DNA from: Salmonirosea aquatica
GTDB taxonomy: Bacteria; Bacteroidota; Bacteroidia; Cytophagales; Spirosomataceae
DNA: 64,000 bases
Assembly: GCF_009296315.1 (NCBI RefSeq)
Contig: NZ_WHLY01000002.1
Coordinates: 5,926,501-5,990,500, forward strand
Reading direction: 5' to 3'
A program made the position numbers and the translations under genes. The notes below the pieces were generated by a model, which was given only the letters and a program-made list of their open reading frames with translations, was not told where the DNA came from and did not search any database. How positions within the stretch are numbered: the first letter of the stretch is position 1; each line of letters opens with the position of its first letter. This document shows positions 20,406 through 29,642 of this stretch, one piece after another.

Positions 20406-21512
20406 ATGCGAACGACAAATGGCGGGTACCTTATTCAACTGGACGGGCTCCGGTTCATCGCCGTGGCACTGGTACTGGTAGACCACTGGCTAGCCGAATT
20501 TAATAAGGTACCCTTTGGTCCCCTGGGAGTAACGCTATTTTTTGTGCTGAGCGGTTTTCTTATTACCCGCATCCTGATGCTAAGCCGGGACAAAAATTTC
20601 GGAAAAGCGGGCGGCATGGGTACCTACCTCCGGAAATTTTACATTCGGCGTACCCTTCGCATTTTTCCAATCTACTACCTTTCCATTGCCGTACTCTTTG
20701 CCCTCAATGTACCTCCCGTGCGCGACACCTTGGGCTGGTGCCTGCTGTATGCCACTAACATTTACATTGCAGTCAATCAACACTGGATGGGTGTCATCGA
20801 TCATTTTTGGTCGCTGGCGGTCGAGGAGCAGTTCTATATCTTTTTTCCGTTTGTAATTTTTTTAATTCCCCGCAGGTGGCTTGTCCCTTTTCTGGCGTCC
20901 ATGATCGTGATGAGCGTATTGCTGCGTTTTTATTTTTACTACGCGGGGTATGAGTGGATGGTCAATTATGTGTCCATGCCCATGTGCCTGGACTCCTTCG
21001 GTCTGGGTGGACTTATGGCCTGGCTTCAGCTTCGTCGACCTATGCTTTTTGAGAAAGTTTTCAGGAATCCGATTTGGATACTGGTAGGAATCGGGGCTTG
21101 GATACTGGTGGTGTACTGGTCAAAAACGTTCGTTGAAATCCACAATGTGGCCAACGATGTGGTCGATCGTTTTGTCAGTTCAGTCCTTTGCTTTTTTCTG
21201 ATCGGGAAAGCCGTTTTGGGGTTCCAGGGAGGTATGAAATGGTTTCTGGAAAATCCTGTAAGTGTCTACATGGGAAAAATAAGTTATGGGATGTATCTCT
21301 ACCATAATTTTGTGTATAATCACTTTCACACCCAACCCGAACATCCGACCTTACGGATACTGAACAAAATACACGGCTGGCTACCCGTACTTTCCAATTC
21401 CCTGGCCTTTCAAATGGCCTACTTTTTTTTAATCACCACTATCCTGGCGGCCTTATCCTGGCATTTCATTGAGAAACCGATTAATTCCCTAAAAGACAAG
21501 TATGCCCGCTGA
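20406..21512 (+). CDS. Acyltransferase 3 family membrane O-acyltransferase
   Basis: 368 residues with about ten transmembrane segments. The start carries the family signature QLDGLRFIAVALVLVDHW with the conserved histidine, followed by PLGVTLFFVLSGFLITRIL and later WSLAVEEQFYIFFP. Relatives of OafA move acetyl or other acyl groups across the membrane onto surface polysaccharide, lipid or peptidoglycan. Context suggests acylation of the sugar made by the upstream genes. The AlgJ-like SGNH gene at 24998 may act in the same reaction outside the membrane. Confidence 0.9.
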   Translation: MRTTNGGYLIQLDGLRFIAVALVLVDHWLAEFNKVPFGPLGVTLFFVLSGFLITRILMLSRDKNFGKAGGMGTYLRKFYIRRTLRIFPIYYLSIAVLFALNVPPVRDTLGWCLLYATNIYIAVNQHWMGVIDHFWSLAVEEQFYIFFPFVIFLIPRRWLVPFLASMIVMSVLLRFYFYYAGYEWMVNYVSMPMCLDSFGLGGLMAWLQLRRPMLFEKVFRNPIWILVGIGAWILVVYWSKTFVEIHNVANDVVDRFVSSVLCFFLIGKAVLGFQGGMKWFLENPVSVYMGKISYGMYLYHNFVYNHFHTQPEHPTLRILNKIHGWLPVLSNSLAFQMAYFFLITTILAALSWHFIEKPINSLKDKYAR

Positions 21513-21572
21513 AAGGGTGAGGTTCCTAGTTCAAAATCCGTAATTTTGCACCATCTATAATCTGAAAATTGA

Positions 21573-22322
21573 ATGACCCTGGTACTTAGCATTGTAATGC
21601 CCGCCTATAACGAAGAAGACTGCATAGAAAAAGTAGTGGGCAATTGGACGGATTTCCTAAAAAATAAGTTTCCCAACGAAGCCACCACGTTGATTGTCAT
21701 CAATGACGGCTCGAAAGATCGCACGGGTGAACTGCTTACAGCCATGGCCACCACCAATCCCCGCTTGACGGTGATCAATCAACCCAACGGAGGACATGGA
21801 AATGCCGTGGTAAACGGGTACCGCAAGGCGGTGGAGCTACAGTCTGACTATGTTTTCCAAACGGATAGCGACGACCAGTTCGTGACGGAGGATTTCGAAA
21901 AACTGTGGTCCAAACGTCGTGAATCCCGCTTCATATTGGGTTATCGGGAAATCCGCCACGATGCCTCGGTGCGGTTGTTCATCACGAAGGTACTCCGGGG
22001 TACCATTTCGGCCGTCTACGGTACCTATATCCTGGATAGCAATATTCCTTTCAGGCTCATCGAAGGTGGTTTTCTGAAACAACTCCTCAATCAACTGCCC
22101 AATCCCGAGCCTTTTGCTCCTAATATTTTCCTGGCGGTAATGGCCAAGAAATCGGGTGAGAAGTTATACGATATTCCCATTACCCACAAAGACCGGGAGA
22201 CCGGCACGGTATCTATTGTGAAATGGAATTTGTGGAAAGTATGCATCCGTAGTTTCCGGGAATTGCTTCAGTTCCGGATCGACCTGAACGACAAAGTAAA
22301 AGCGCTCCGCTCTAATACCTAA
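21573..22322 (+). CDS. Family 2 glycosyltransferase (polyprenol-phosphate type)
   Basis: 249 residues with no transmembrane segment. The GT-A fold motifs are seen: SIVMPAYNEEDCIEKVV, VINDGSKDRTGE and the metal site QTDSDDQF, followed by GYREIRHDASVRLFITKVL. It resembles dolichol-phosphate mannosyltransferase-like enzymes that load a sugar on a lipid carrier. It follows the acyltransferase with a 60-nt gap that holds a TAATTTTG box, so a secondary promoter is possible. The next gene starts 5 nt after its stop. Confidence 0.85.
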   Translation: MTLVLSIVMPAYNEEDCIEKVVGNWTDFLKNKFPNEATTLIVINDGSKDRTGELLTAMATTNPRLTVINQPNGGHGNAVVNGYRKAVELQSDYVFQTDSDDQFVTEDFEKLWSKRRESRFILGYREIRHDASVRLFITKVLRGTISAVYGTYILDSNIPFRLIEGGFLKQLLNQLPNPEPFAPNIFLAVMAKKSGEKLYDIPITHKDRETGTVSIVKWNLWKVCIRSFRELLQFRIDLNDKVKALRSNT

Positions 22323-22327
22323 TCGCT

Positions 22328-24994
22328 GTGTTCCGAAAATACGCGCTACCTGTATTCATCTTGCTTCTCGTGGCAGTGGCCGTGTATTTTATGGTACGTG
22401 GGAAGTCGCAGGCTGCCTGGCAGTTTATCCCTTCGGATGCCAGCGCGGTCGTGACCAGCGATCGCATTCAGGATTCTACCTTTGTCATTACTGAAGCGGC
22501 TATTGATGTGAAAGGCTTTCCTTTGGTCAGGCAGGCGGCGGAGAGCCTGTCTCTCTTGCTTTGGATCACGCGCGACATTCCCATCTACGACCGGACCTTG
22601 CAAAAGAAAACGGTCACGTACTCCTACCATCAGCGTACCTCGGCCGGTTTTGGGGTGATCGTGTACATACCCTTACAGAATGATACTGAAATTCAATGGT
22701 GGGCTACTCCTAACCGACCCGACATCCGGGTATTACGCCACAACTTTCAGAGCACGATAATCACCGACATCAACGATTCGGGTTCAAAACCGGTGTGCTC
22801 CTACATCATCAAGGACAACTACCTGATACTAAGCCAATATGGTGACCTGATTGAAGATGTGGTGCGTCATGCCAACGAACCCATCAGCAAGTTCATGCTT
22901 CAGAATCAGTTTGAAAAAGCCGATGATTCCCGTTACAGCCTGAATTTGTACCTGAACCGATCGGTATGGGGCAATCTTATCCTGAATGCTCTTTCGCCAC
23001 AGAGTACCTTGGCCGAATTTCTGAAATTGTTTCCCTCTACACAGGATTACCACCTGATGACCGACACTCCCTCCCACGTCGAGTTTGAATCGTTGGGCAG
23101 CGATGCGGGCGACAATTATGCCACGAAATGGCTCGATGGACAGGTAGGTAAGCGTTTTAACCGTCACCAATATATTTCCCAACAAACCTCCATTTTGTTC
23201 CGAATTGCAAGTGGCGATAGTTTGGCTTTCAAGAAAAATTTCCGTGACTGGCATGGCGACCATGAATCGCCCGCCTGGGACAGGCTGAGCTATTTTCTGG
23301 GTGATCAGAGGGAAGAACTGATTACAAGCGTTGGAGCGGAGTTGTTACTTTGCCAGGTGGAAGGTACCAACAGCATCAGCGACGGCAAACTTGCCTTAGT
23401 CGAGTATGCCAATTATGACAAGTTACGGCCACTCCTGACCAAATTGGCTCGCCTATCTACCACCGAATCCAACGTATCGCTTGACAAATACCAGGGCTAC
23501 GACCTGTATTCGATTCCTATTCCCGAATTACCCGCGGGCTTGTATGGCCCTCTGTTCAAAGGCTTTCCACGTACCTTCGTATCTTATGTAGCTCCCTATC
23601 TGGTTCTTAGCAATAGTTCCCAGGTTTTGAGAAACTACATTTCAGATTTTGAAAATAAAATCACCTGGCAACAGTCCCCTGAACTGGACAGTATCCTCAT
23701 TTCCCGGGAAGGCAACGCCGATCTGGCCCAGATTACGCTTGTGGCCAGCCCCCGGAAAGTAAATTCCGCCGTGGTAGCCGGATTGTTCTCTGCCAAAGTG
23801 GAAAGCATCGTATATGAGTGTCTACTGTCCAAAAGTAAAGCCTATCCCCGTCTCACGTTGCTTCCAAAGAAACGGCGTACCTCCGGAAAAGTCCTGAACC
23901 GCACTTTCCTGAGTGGCGAGATAGAATGGAAGTTCGGCAATGATTCGCTGGTAGCGATTTCACAGGATCCGGTCGCCGGGGCAACGCAGCTGCTGCTCAC
24001 CGACCAGGACAACAACCTGGTAAGGCCCCAGTCTGATTTTGAGAAAGTCAAACCCATCACCCAACTTGATGGCCCCCTGATCGGTACCCCACTCAAAGTT
24101 GATTTCCTCAATATTGGCCGTCAACAGTTGATTCTGGCAACGGAACGATCATTGTACGCGCTCGATGAAGATGGCGAGGGCATTGTCACGCCCTTTCGGG
24201 TAAGTATTCCCTCCGACCAACCCATCCGGCAACTGATCCGGATCGAGGGCGGAAATGAAGGTAGCAGTCGCTTCGTAGTGATGGACGCCGCCGAAAACAT
24301 GTACCTCTGGGAGAAAGTGAATGCCACTCCTACCAAAATAAACCGGACCCGGGATTTTACCAATGTCCAGCTTCCGGTGGTTTCGCTGAATCAATTGGGT
24401 ACCCGCTTATTGATAGTCACCCAGCGGAATGGTCTCATTTTTCTGATCAAAGACGATGGTACCGTGCGGCCCGGCTTTCCGGTGGATATGCTTACCCGCA
24501 TTGAAAGTACCTTTGCCTGGACTCAGAATGCCAGCACTGCGCAACCTGAAGTGGTGGGGGTGAGTGCGTATGGTGAGTTGCTGCGCGTGGACGTATCGGG
24601 CCAGATTCTGGAACGACGGCAATTGTACCGGCCCGAAGCATCCACCCATTTCAGAACGCTTTTCGACAGTAATGCCCTGGACTGGCTGCTGATCCGTTCA
24701 TCCGACACCCGCGTGTCTATTTTGGACAAGGAAGGTACCGAGCTATTCCAGATTGGTAATATTTCCCCAAATTCTACCCTGCAATACCACTATTTCGGGG
24801 TAGACAATCGGTTCATCTCCATCAATTCGGGTGGGTACACTTCCATTTTTGATCTTTCGGGTCGGCGGCTTGGCGATAAGCCCATTCCCTCGGAAGTGCC
24901 GGTTAGGCTGTCCTACCAGGCTTCCTACTACAAGATTTTCATCTTTGGACGGTCGGCGGGCAAGTATCAGGCCTGGACCATTAAAATACGGTAA
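22328..24994 (+). CDS. Large membrane-anchored periplasmic protein, unknown function
   Basis: 888 residues from a GTG at 22328. One N-terminal transmembrane helix (about 6-24) is followed by a long extracytoplasmic part. Residues about 30-520 begin with WQFIPSDASAVV, which recalls DUF3352-like proteins, and residues about 590-888 contain repeated 'TERSLYALDEDG', 'TQRNGLIFLIKDDGT', 'GVSAYGELLRVD' strands that look like a beta-propeller. I do not recognise an enzyme. It lies between a glycosyltransferase and an AlgJ-like gene with gaps of 5 and 3 nt, so it is an operon member and may scaffold or sense the envelope glycan. Confidence 0.7.
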   Translation: MFRKYALPVFILLLVAVAVYFMVRGKSQAAWQFIPSDASAVVTSDRIQDSTFVITEAAIDVKGFPLVRQAAESLSLLLWITRDIPIYDRTLQKKTVTYSYHQRTSAGFGVIVYIPLQNDTEIQWWATPNRPDIRVLRHNFQSTIITDINDSGSKPVCSYIIKDNYLILSQYGDLIEDVVRHANEPISKFMLQNQFEKADDSRYSLNLYLNRSVWGNLILNALSPQSTLAEFLKLFPSTQDYHLMTDTPSHVEFESLGSDAGDNYATKWLDGQVGKRFNRHQYISQQTSILFRIASGDSLAFKKNFRDWHGDHESPAWDRLSYFLGDQREELITSVGAELLLCQVEGTNSISDGKLALVEYANYDKLRPLLTKLARLSTTESNVSLDKYQGYDLYSIPIPELPAGLYGPLFKGFPRTFVSYVAPYLVLSNSSQVLRNYISDFENKITWQQSPELDSILISREGNADLAQITLVASPRKVNSAVVAGLFSAKVESIVYECLLSKSKAYPRLTLLPKKRRTSGKVLNRTFLSGEIEWKFGNDSLVAISQDPVAGATQLLLTDQDNNLVRPQSDFEKVKPITQLDGPLIGTPLKVDFLNIGRQQLILATERSLYALDEDGEGIVTPFRVSIPSDQPIRQLIRIEGGNEGSSRFVVMDAAENMYLWEKVNATPTKINRTRDFTNVQLPVVSLNQLGTRLLIVTQRNGLIFLIKDDGTVRPGFPVDMLTRIESTFAWTQNASTAQPEVVGVSAYGELLRVDVSGQILERRQLYRPEASTHFRTLFDSNALDWLLIRSSDTRVSILDKEGTELFQIGNISPNSTLQYHYFGVDNRFISINSGGYTSIFDLSGRRLGDKPIPSEVPVRLSYQASYYKIFIFGRSAGKYQAWTIKIR

Positions 24995-24997
24995 CGG

Positions 24998-26020
24998 ATG
25001 AAGCTGGTACGTGCTCTGGTACTTTTGGTGGTAGGATTCATCTGGGTGGGCGGATGCAGCACTCCGGTTATTAACTTGCTTTACCGTACCGAGGCCATCC
25101 CCGACGACTATCGCTATGGTGATTTATATCGTCTTTCAAATCTGAAGCAATTCAAAGACCCGAAAACAGATTGTCCCGCATTTGCTGCCCCAAAAGTGAA
25201 AAGATCCAAAAAGGTAGCCCTCTACATTATAGGGGATAGCTTCACGGAGCCACAGCGCATCGATTCGGCTGATTTTGCTGTGGACCGCTACCAATACGCC
25301 CATTGGGGTACCTTGCTCCATTTGCGCCTGGACACCGCCTATACCAACATCGTGCTCCTGGAATCCGTGGAACGCAACGTACGGGAGCACTTTATGGTAC
25401 CTATTTCGAACCTGGTTCCCGACACGGCCACTTTCGTCACGGTACCCGAAGATACTCGCTTCATCAGCTGGCTGGACCGGCTATTTTCATCCGATCCTAC
25501 CGAAGACCGGCTCAATACCCTACTTTTTCAGTTCGACCCAATGCTGGCCCTGAAAGAATGGAAAAGTACCTTGAACCATCGTTTCTTTGATCGTACCGAT
25601 CCCAAAGTGACAGTTTCAGAAGATGGGGGAACCATTGCCTACCATGTCGATACCGATACGACCCTCATCAATTCATCCTTTACGTTCATTCCTACTTCCG
25701 ATATTGATTCTTTGGTGCGGGTGATCGAAGAAAACCAAAGGTATCTTTTACAGCTGGGCTTCGATCAAGTCTGGCTTTCGATTATTCCGAACAAAGCCAG
25801 TGTTCTGATGCCCGAATATGGTACCTACAATCATTTGCTTGATCGAATCGATCGGCATCGTGACCTGACCGTACCTACCATTAACGTCCTTCAGGCATTT
25901 CAAACGATGAAGCAGAACCCGTATCTGAAAGGTGATTCGCACTGGTCGTGTGCGGGTCAGCATCATTGGCTGGATCGGGTAAATCGGAAGATGCTGAGTC
26001 CGGAAAACCTGCATAACTAG
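24998..26020 (+). CDS. AlgJ/AlgX-like SGNH-fold lipoprotein, probable glycan O-acetylation
   Basis: 340 residues. A lipoprotein-like signal ends at VGFIWVGGC (Cys20). The SGNH landmarks are the nucleophile block YIIGDSFTEP (about 76-85) and, near the C-terminus, GDSHWSCAGQHHWL, which holds the paired Asp and His of the catalytic triad. This layout is that of AlgJ/AlgX/PatB-type O-acetyltransferases, which act with a membrane acyltransferase such as the one encoded at 20406. It is the last clear member of the operon; the next gene starts 36 nt later. Confidence 0.68.
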   Translation: MKLVRALVLLVVGFIWVGGCSTPVINLLYRTEAIPDDYRYGDLYRLSNLKQFKDPKTDCPAFAAPKVKRSKKVALYIIGDSFTEPQRIDSADFAVDRYQYAHWGTLLHLRLDTAYTNIVLLESVERNVREHFMVPISNLVPDTATFVTVPEDTRFISWLDRLFSSDPTEDRLNTLLFQFDPMLALKEWKSTLNHRFFDRTDPKVTVSEDGGTIAYHVDTDTTLINSSFTFIPTSDIDSLVRVIEENQRYLLQLGFDQVWLSIIPNKASVLMPEYGTYNHLLDRIDRHRDLTVPTINVLQAFQTMKQNPYLKGDSHWSCAGQHHWLDRVNRKMLSPENLHN

Positions 26021-26056
26021 TATCCATTAAGTACCCGCATACAAAATGTACAATTG

Positions 26057-26557
26057 ATGAAAACGACTGTTTTGGTCGCCCTCGGTGTGTTCGTAATGAA
26101 TACCCGTGTTATTGGTCAAAAATCCCTGCTCTTCATAAAAAATGAATCCCGCTACGCAGCCTACCGGATTGGGGATGAAATATCTTTTACAATTGATGGC
26201 TCCCGGCAGAAAATGACCAATGAAATTATGAGAATAGAAGACAGCCTCCTGGTTTTCAACACCTGGAAATTACCTATTCATGAGATTTCCAGTGTATATG
26301 TGGATGAAAAAACCAAGCGATGGTACCCTATGCGTTATAAATATGACGAGTTATTACCCTTGGCGGGTGGCGCATATCTAGTGGCCGATGTCGCAAATTC
26401 AGGGCGTTTTAATAAGAATACCCTGTTAATAAGTGGCCTGCTTGCATGTGGAGGAGTGGCAGCCAAGCTATTGATTGGAGACACAATCAAGTTAAAGCAT
26501 AAAAGGAAACTCATCACTACGGGGAATAGTCCGGGAGCATTAGGGACATATCGCTAA
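26057..26557 (+). CDS. Small exported protein of unknown function
   Basis: 166 residues from the ATG at 26057 (a TTG directly before it is less likely). A signal peptide is suggested by MKTTVLVALGVFVMNTRVIGQ. The mature part has beta-rich segments (YRIGDEISFTIDGSRQKM, EISSVYVDEKTKRWYP) and a hydrophobic stretch near residues 115-145 (TLLISGLLACGGVAAKLLIG) that may insert in a membrane. Similar short secreted Bacteroidota proteins have no known role. It is codirectional with the glycan operon. Confidence 0.6.
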   Translation: MKTTVLVALGVFVMNTRVIGQKSLLFIKNESRYAAYRIGDEISFTIDGSRQKMTNEIMRIEDSLLVFNTWKLPIHEISSVYVDEKTKRWYPMRYKYDELLPLAGGAYLVADVANSGRFNKNTLLISGLLACGGVAAKLLIGDTIKLKHKRKLITTGNSPGALGTYR

Positions 26558-26635
26558 ATACCCGACTTTTGGGCTGGAACTGCTGAAATCAAACCCGGCT
26601 CCTGATTTATTTCAGTAATATTGAGGTAATACATT

Positions 26636-26672
26636 AAAAACCCTTGTAAGCTATTGACTTACAAGGGTTTTT
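26636..26672. terminator. 15-bp bidirectional hairpin after tRNA-Val
   Basis: A perfect 15-bp inverted repeat with loop CTATTGA; each arm begins AAAAA and ends TTTTT, so it can stop transcription from the plus-strand gene and from the minus-strand tRNA. Its core TGTAAG-N7-CTTACA equals that of the hairpin at 3066-3102. Confidence 0.8.
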
Positions 26673-26684
26673 CTATAATCGATG

Positions 26685-26759
26685 TAGGACGTAGCGGGCT
26701 CGAACCGCTGACCTCCGCCCTGTCAAGGCGGCGCTCTGAACCAACTGAGCTAACATCCT
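26685..26759 (-). tRNA. tRNA-Val (GAC)
   Basis: A 75-nt cloverleaf. Acceptor AGGATGT/ACGTCCT with one G-U pair, D arm TAGCTCAGTTGGTTCAGAGC, anticodon stem CCGCC/GGCGG with loop TTGACAG (anticodon GAC, reading valine GUC/GUU), T arm AGCGG-TTCGAGC-CCGCT. CCA is not encoded. A -7 box lies just upstream. Confidence 0.9.
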
Positions 26760-26768
26760 AGATGAATG

Positions 26769-26776
26769 CAAATATA
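26769..26776 (-). promoter_or_regulatory. -7 element of tRNA-Val
   Basis: On the minus strand this reads TATATTTG, an exact TANNTTTG match ending 10 nt before the tRNA. The upstream box would fall inside the end of the MFS gene, where only a weak match is seen. Confidence 0.5.
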
Positions 26777-28089
26777 CTAATTTACGGTATTGTCTAACCG
26801 ATATCGATATACTTTTTGCGAGGGAATCCGGGAAAGCAGGATCAATCCCGCGATAAAAATAACCATCAGAGCCAGCACACTGTTGCGCATGCTGCCCGTC
26901 AATTGTTCTACCATTCCGTACACAAGGGTACCTATGACGACGGACGTTTTCTCCGTAACATCATAGAAACTAAAATACGACGCAGTATCCTTGGTGTCAT
27001 CAGGAATGAGTTTCGAATAGGTAGCGCGGGAAAGCGACTGAACGCCTCCCATGACCATACCCACTACGGCCGCCAGCACATAAAATTCATTCTCCTGAGT
27101 AGTGTAGTAAGCCCCTGCGCAAATGCCAATCCAAATTGTCACGCCGATCATCAGCGCATAAATATTTCCTAGTTTCGAGGACAGGTAGGAAAATGTATAA
27201 GACCCTACGATACCGACAATCTGAATCAACAATATGGTGATGATCAGGCTTTGAGAAGGTAGCTTCAGCTCGTTGGCACCAAAAATGGTGGCCACGTACA
27301 TGACGGTTTGAACGCCCATATTGAAAATAAAGAAAGCGGCGAGGTACCTGGGCAGATTGACCTGACCGCGTAATTCGCCAAACACTTTGCGCAATTCCCG
27401 AAAGCCGTTGAACAACCAGTTTCCCGTTGCTTTCTTCCCGAAAGTATTATCCGGAAGGTACCTGAAAGGGATTTGGGCAAACAAAACCCACCACACACCC
27501 ACGGTCAGAAACGATATGCGGGCAGGCAGGGATTTGTCCACGATGCCGTATTTTTCGGGAAAAAGCACCATGGTCAGATTGAACACCATGAGCAGCACAC
27601 TACCCAGGTACCCCATAGAAAACCCCGGGCGCTATACCGGTCAAAATTATCTTCCGTAGCAATTTCGGGTAGGAATGAGTTGTAAAACACGATGCTGCCG
27701 CTCCAGCCAATCAGACTGAAAACGAACATAATGACTGAAAATGTGATGGTCTGCTGCGTAAAGAAGAACAGAAAGGCACAACTGGCCGCCCCCGAGTAGC
27801 AGAAAATCTTCATGAAAAGTTTCTTGCGTCCGGTATAGTCGGCTATGGCCGTACAGAAAGGGATCAAAGCCACCACCACCAAAAAAGCAAAGGAAACCGA
27901 ATAGGAAAAAAGCACCGAATTTTTGAGAGAAAACCCCAGGAATTCGATGACATCCCCTCCTTTTTCATTGAGAGCAACCGCACTGAAATAAACGGGAAAA
28001 ATGCTCGATACAATGACCAGAGCATGCACGGAGTTTGCCCAGTCGTACATGCACCAGGCATTGATGGTGCGACGATCGTTCTTCTTCAT
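26777..28089 (-). CDS. UMF1-type MFS transporter, frame broken near 27615-27626
   Basis: The N-terminal part (28089 to 27574 in its frame) has the signature NAWCMYDWANSVHALVIVSSIFPVYF of the UMF1 (Atg22-like) MFS family, and the C-terminal part (27616 to 26777) continues the fold with SRATYSKLIPDDTKDTASYFSFYDVTEK. The conserved passage runs RYSARGF then MGYLGSVLLMVFNL, but these are in different frames. The switch is at GGGGTTTT on the minus strand, where one added base (or two fewer) restores a 437-residue, 12-helix protein of normal length. Substrate unknown. The terminal stop abuts the tRNA-Val promoter. Confidence 0.8.
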
Positions 28090-28110
28090 GAATTTATAAT
28101 GAATGTGAGG

Positions 28111-28159
28111 TTCGACTTTCGATCAATAGCCAGCAGGGGTATTTTGATCGAAAGTCGAA
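28111..28159. terminator. 16-bp inverted repeat between DUF1080 and MFS genes
   Basis: A perfect 16-bp inverted repeat TTCGACTTTCGATCAA / TTGATCGAAAGTCGAA with a 17-nt loop. It lies downstream of the DUF1080 stop and upstream of the MFS start on the same strand. It lacks a T run, so it may be a weak terminator, an attenuator or a protein-binding site. Confidence 0.5.
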
Positions 28160-28183
28160 AGCCCAGCGTCAGTAGTCGGGGAA

Positions 28184-28972
28184 TCACAGCTCCCTGATCC
28201 AGATGTTACGGAAGCTAATGGCTTCGCTGGGATCGCCATGGTCCTGTAATTTTATCGGCGATTTGCCGTGGGGTGTATTATACGAAGGAAGGCCTATGTA
28301 CTGGGTAGGTCCCCGAAGCTCCGTGTTATTCTGAACTACTACCCCATTGTGCATCACGGTCACCCGGGCGGGTGAGAAAAGACTGCCATCTTCTTTGAAA
28401 CGGGGCGCGGTAAAAATCACGTCATACACATTCCATTCACCGGGCTTGCGGGTGACATTCCGCAAAGGAGGCGACTGCTTGTAAATGCTACCGGCTTGCC
28501 CGTTAGCATACGTACGGTTTTCGTAAGAATCCAGGATTTGAAGTTCATACCCGGCATCGCCTTTACCGATTGACGCCAGAAACAAGCCGCTATTTCCACG
28601 CGCCTGCCCCTTACCCGTAATACCGGCAGGTACCTTCCATTCGATATGAAGCTGGTAATCCTCAAAAGATTGCTTGGTTTGAATGTTTCCCGTACCCTTT
28701 TTGACTGTAAACACCCCATCCCCTACGGTCCATCCGGCGGGTTTGGAGGGGTCGTTTACCGAAACCCACTGATCCAGATTCTTACCATCGAAAAGTACAA
28801 TGGCATCGGCAGGGGGGGCATTTACGGGAGCAGCCACGCTTTTTACCTCTGGCTCCCAAAACTCAGTCATATCGGGGGTCATCTTGCCGGGTTTGGGTAC
28901 TTCCTGGGCCTGTACCTGCATCACCATGGCAGATGCGACTGCGGCTCCCAGTATAATTCTTCTAGAATTCAT
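28184..28972 (-). CDS. DUF1080 protein (3-keto-disaccharide hydrolase type)
   Basis: 262 residues. A signal peptide (to about VQAQ, residue 23) is followed by a concanavalin-like beta-sandwich with the family motifs IVLFDGKNLDQWV, WTVGDGVFTV, FEDYQLHIEWKVP, RGNSGLFLAS, YELQILDSYEN and a final SFRNIWIREL. Members are secreted or periplasmic, and characterised relatives cleave 3-keto glycosides and related sugars. It is a single gene here with no partner oxidoreductase, so the substrate is open. Confidence 0.85.
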   Translation of the reverse strand: MNSRRIILGAAVASAMVMQVQAQEVPKPGKMTPDMTEFWEPEVKSVAAPVNAPPADAIVLFDGKNLDQWVSVNDPSKPAGWTVGDGVFTVKKGTGNIQTKQSFEDYQLHIEWKVPAGITGKGQARGNSGLFLASIGKGDAGYELQILDSYENRTYANGQAGSIYKQSPPLRNVTRKPGEWNVYDVIFTAPRFKEDGSLFSPARVTVMHNGVVVQNNTELRGPTQYIGLPSYNTPHGKSPIKLQDHGDPSEAISFRNIWIREL

Positions 28973-29113
28973 TGTCCTGATGTTTATAAGTTAACTTGAT
29001 CGATTCAACTGTGCAAATAGCTCAAATCTGGCTAAAAACACAATATTTTAACTTAAATTCATACAAATAGAGCGACAGATTTCTCCGCCGCTCCAACTCG
29101 TGAATGAAAGATG

Positions 29114-29566
29114 TTATTGTATCACCGGCTCAAAAACCAAACGAGCCTCCTGAGTGACTCCATTGACGGGCACGCTGTTGACCAGGGACATTTTAGAACG
29201 GCTCAATTCTTTTATGGGAAACTTACCCTTGAACTGGCTGACTTCGATGTCCAGCACCTGGTTGTCGTCAATCAAATACCAGGTACCCCCGTTGACTACC
29301 TGCTTGGAAGTACGGTCGAGTGCTTTGGTGACGTTATTATCAAAGAACTGAATATCGAATAGATAGATGGCCTGGGTTTCGATATTGAGCTGATTCGATG
29401 GAATCGCTTTTCCGTTGGCGTCCGTAACGCTGGTCAGGCGCCAGGGATTGTTTATCAGCACTTTGCCTTTATCAGTCACCTGCGGATCAGTCGTAGTATT
29501 TTTGTCGCAGGCGGTCGCAAATACCAACAGCAGGACATAAATAATATACAGTTTGGGTTCTTTCAT
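29114..29566 (-). CDS. Small lipoprotein, unknown function
   Basis: 150 residues. The signal ends in a lipobox, LVFATAC (Cys20), followed by a flexible linker and a small beta-rich domain beginning NNPWRLTSVTDANG with WYLIDDNQVLDIE. This recalls the lipocalin-like 'W.L.S' domains common in Bacteroidota lipoproteins, but I cannot name a family. It is divergent from the T9SS cargo gene at 29643. Confidence 0.65.
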   Translation of the reverse strand: MKEPKLYIIYVLLLVFATACDKNTTTDPQVTDKGKVLINNPWRLTSVTDANGKAIPSNQLNIETQAIYLFDIQFFDNNVTKALDRTSKQVVNGGTWYLIDDNQVLDIEVSQFKGKFPIKELSRSKMSLVNSVPVNGVTQEARLVFEPVIQ

Positions 29567-29642
29567 GGTTGAGTCGACGGATTAGTTAATAACAGTTTTG
29601 GTGCTGTTCTTTGCAAAAGTAACGAATTTACAAGTACAAAAA

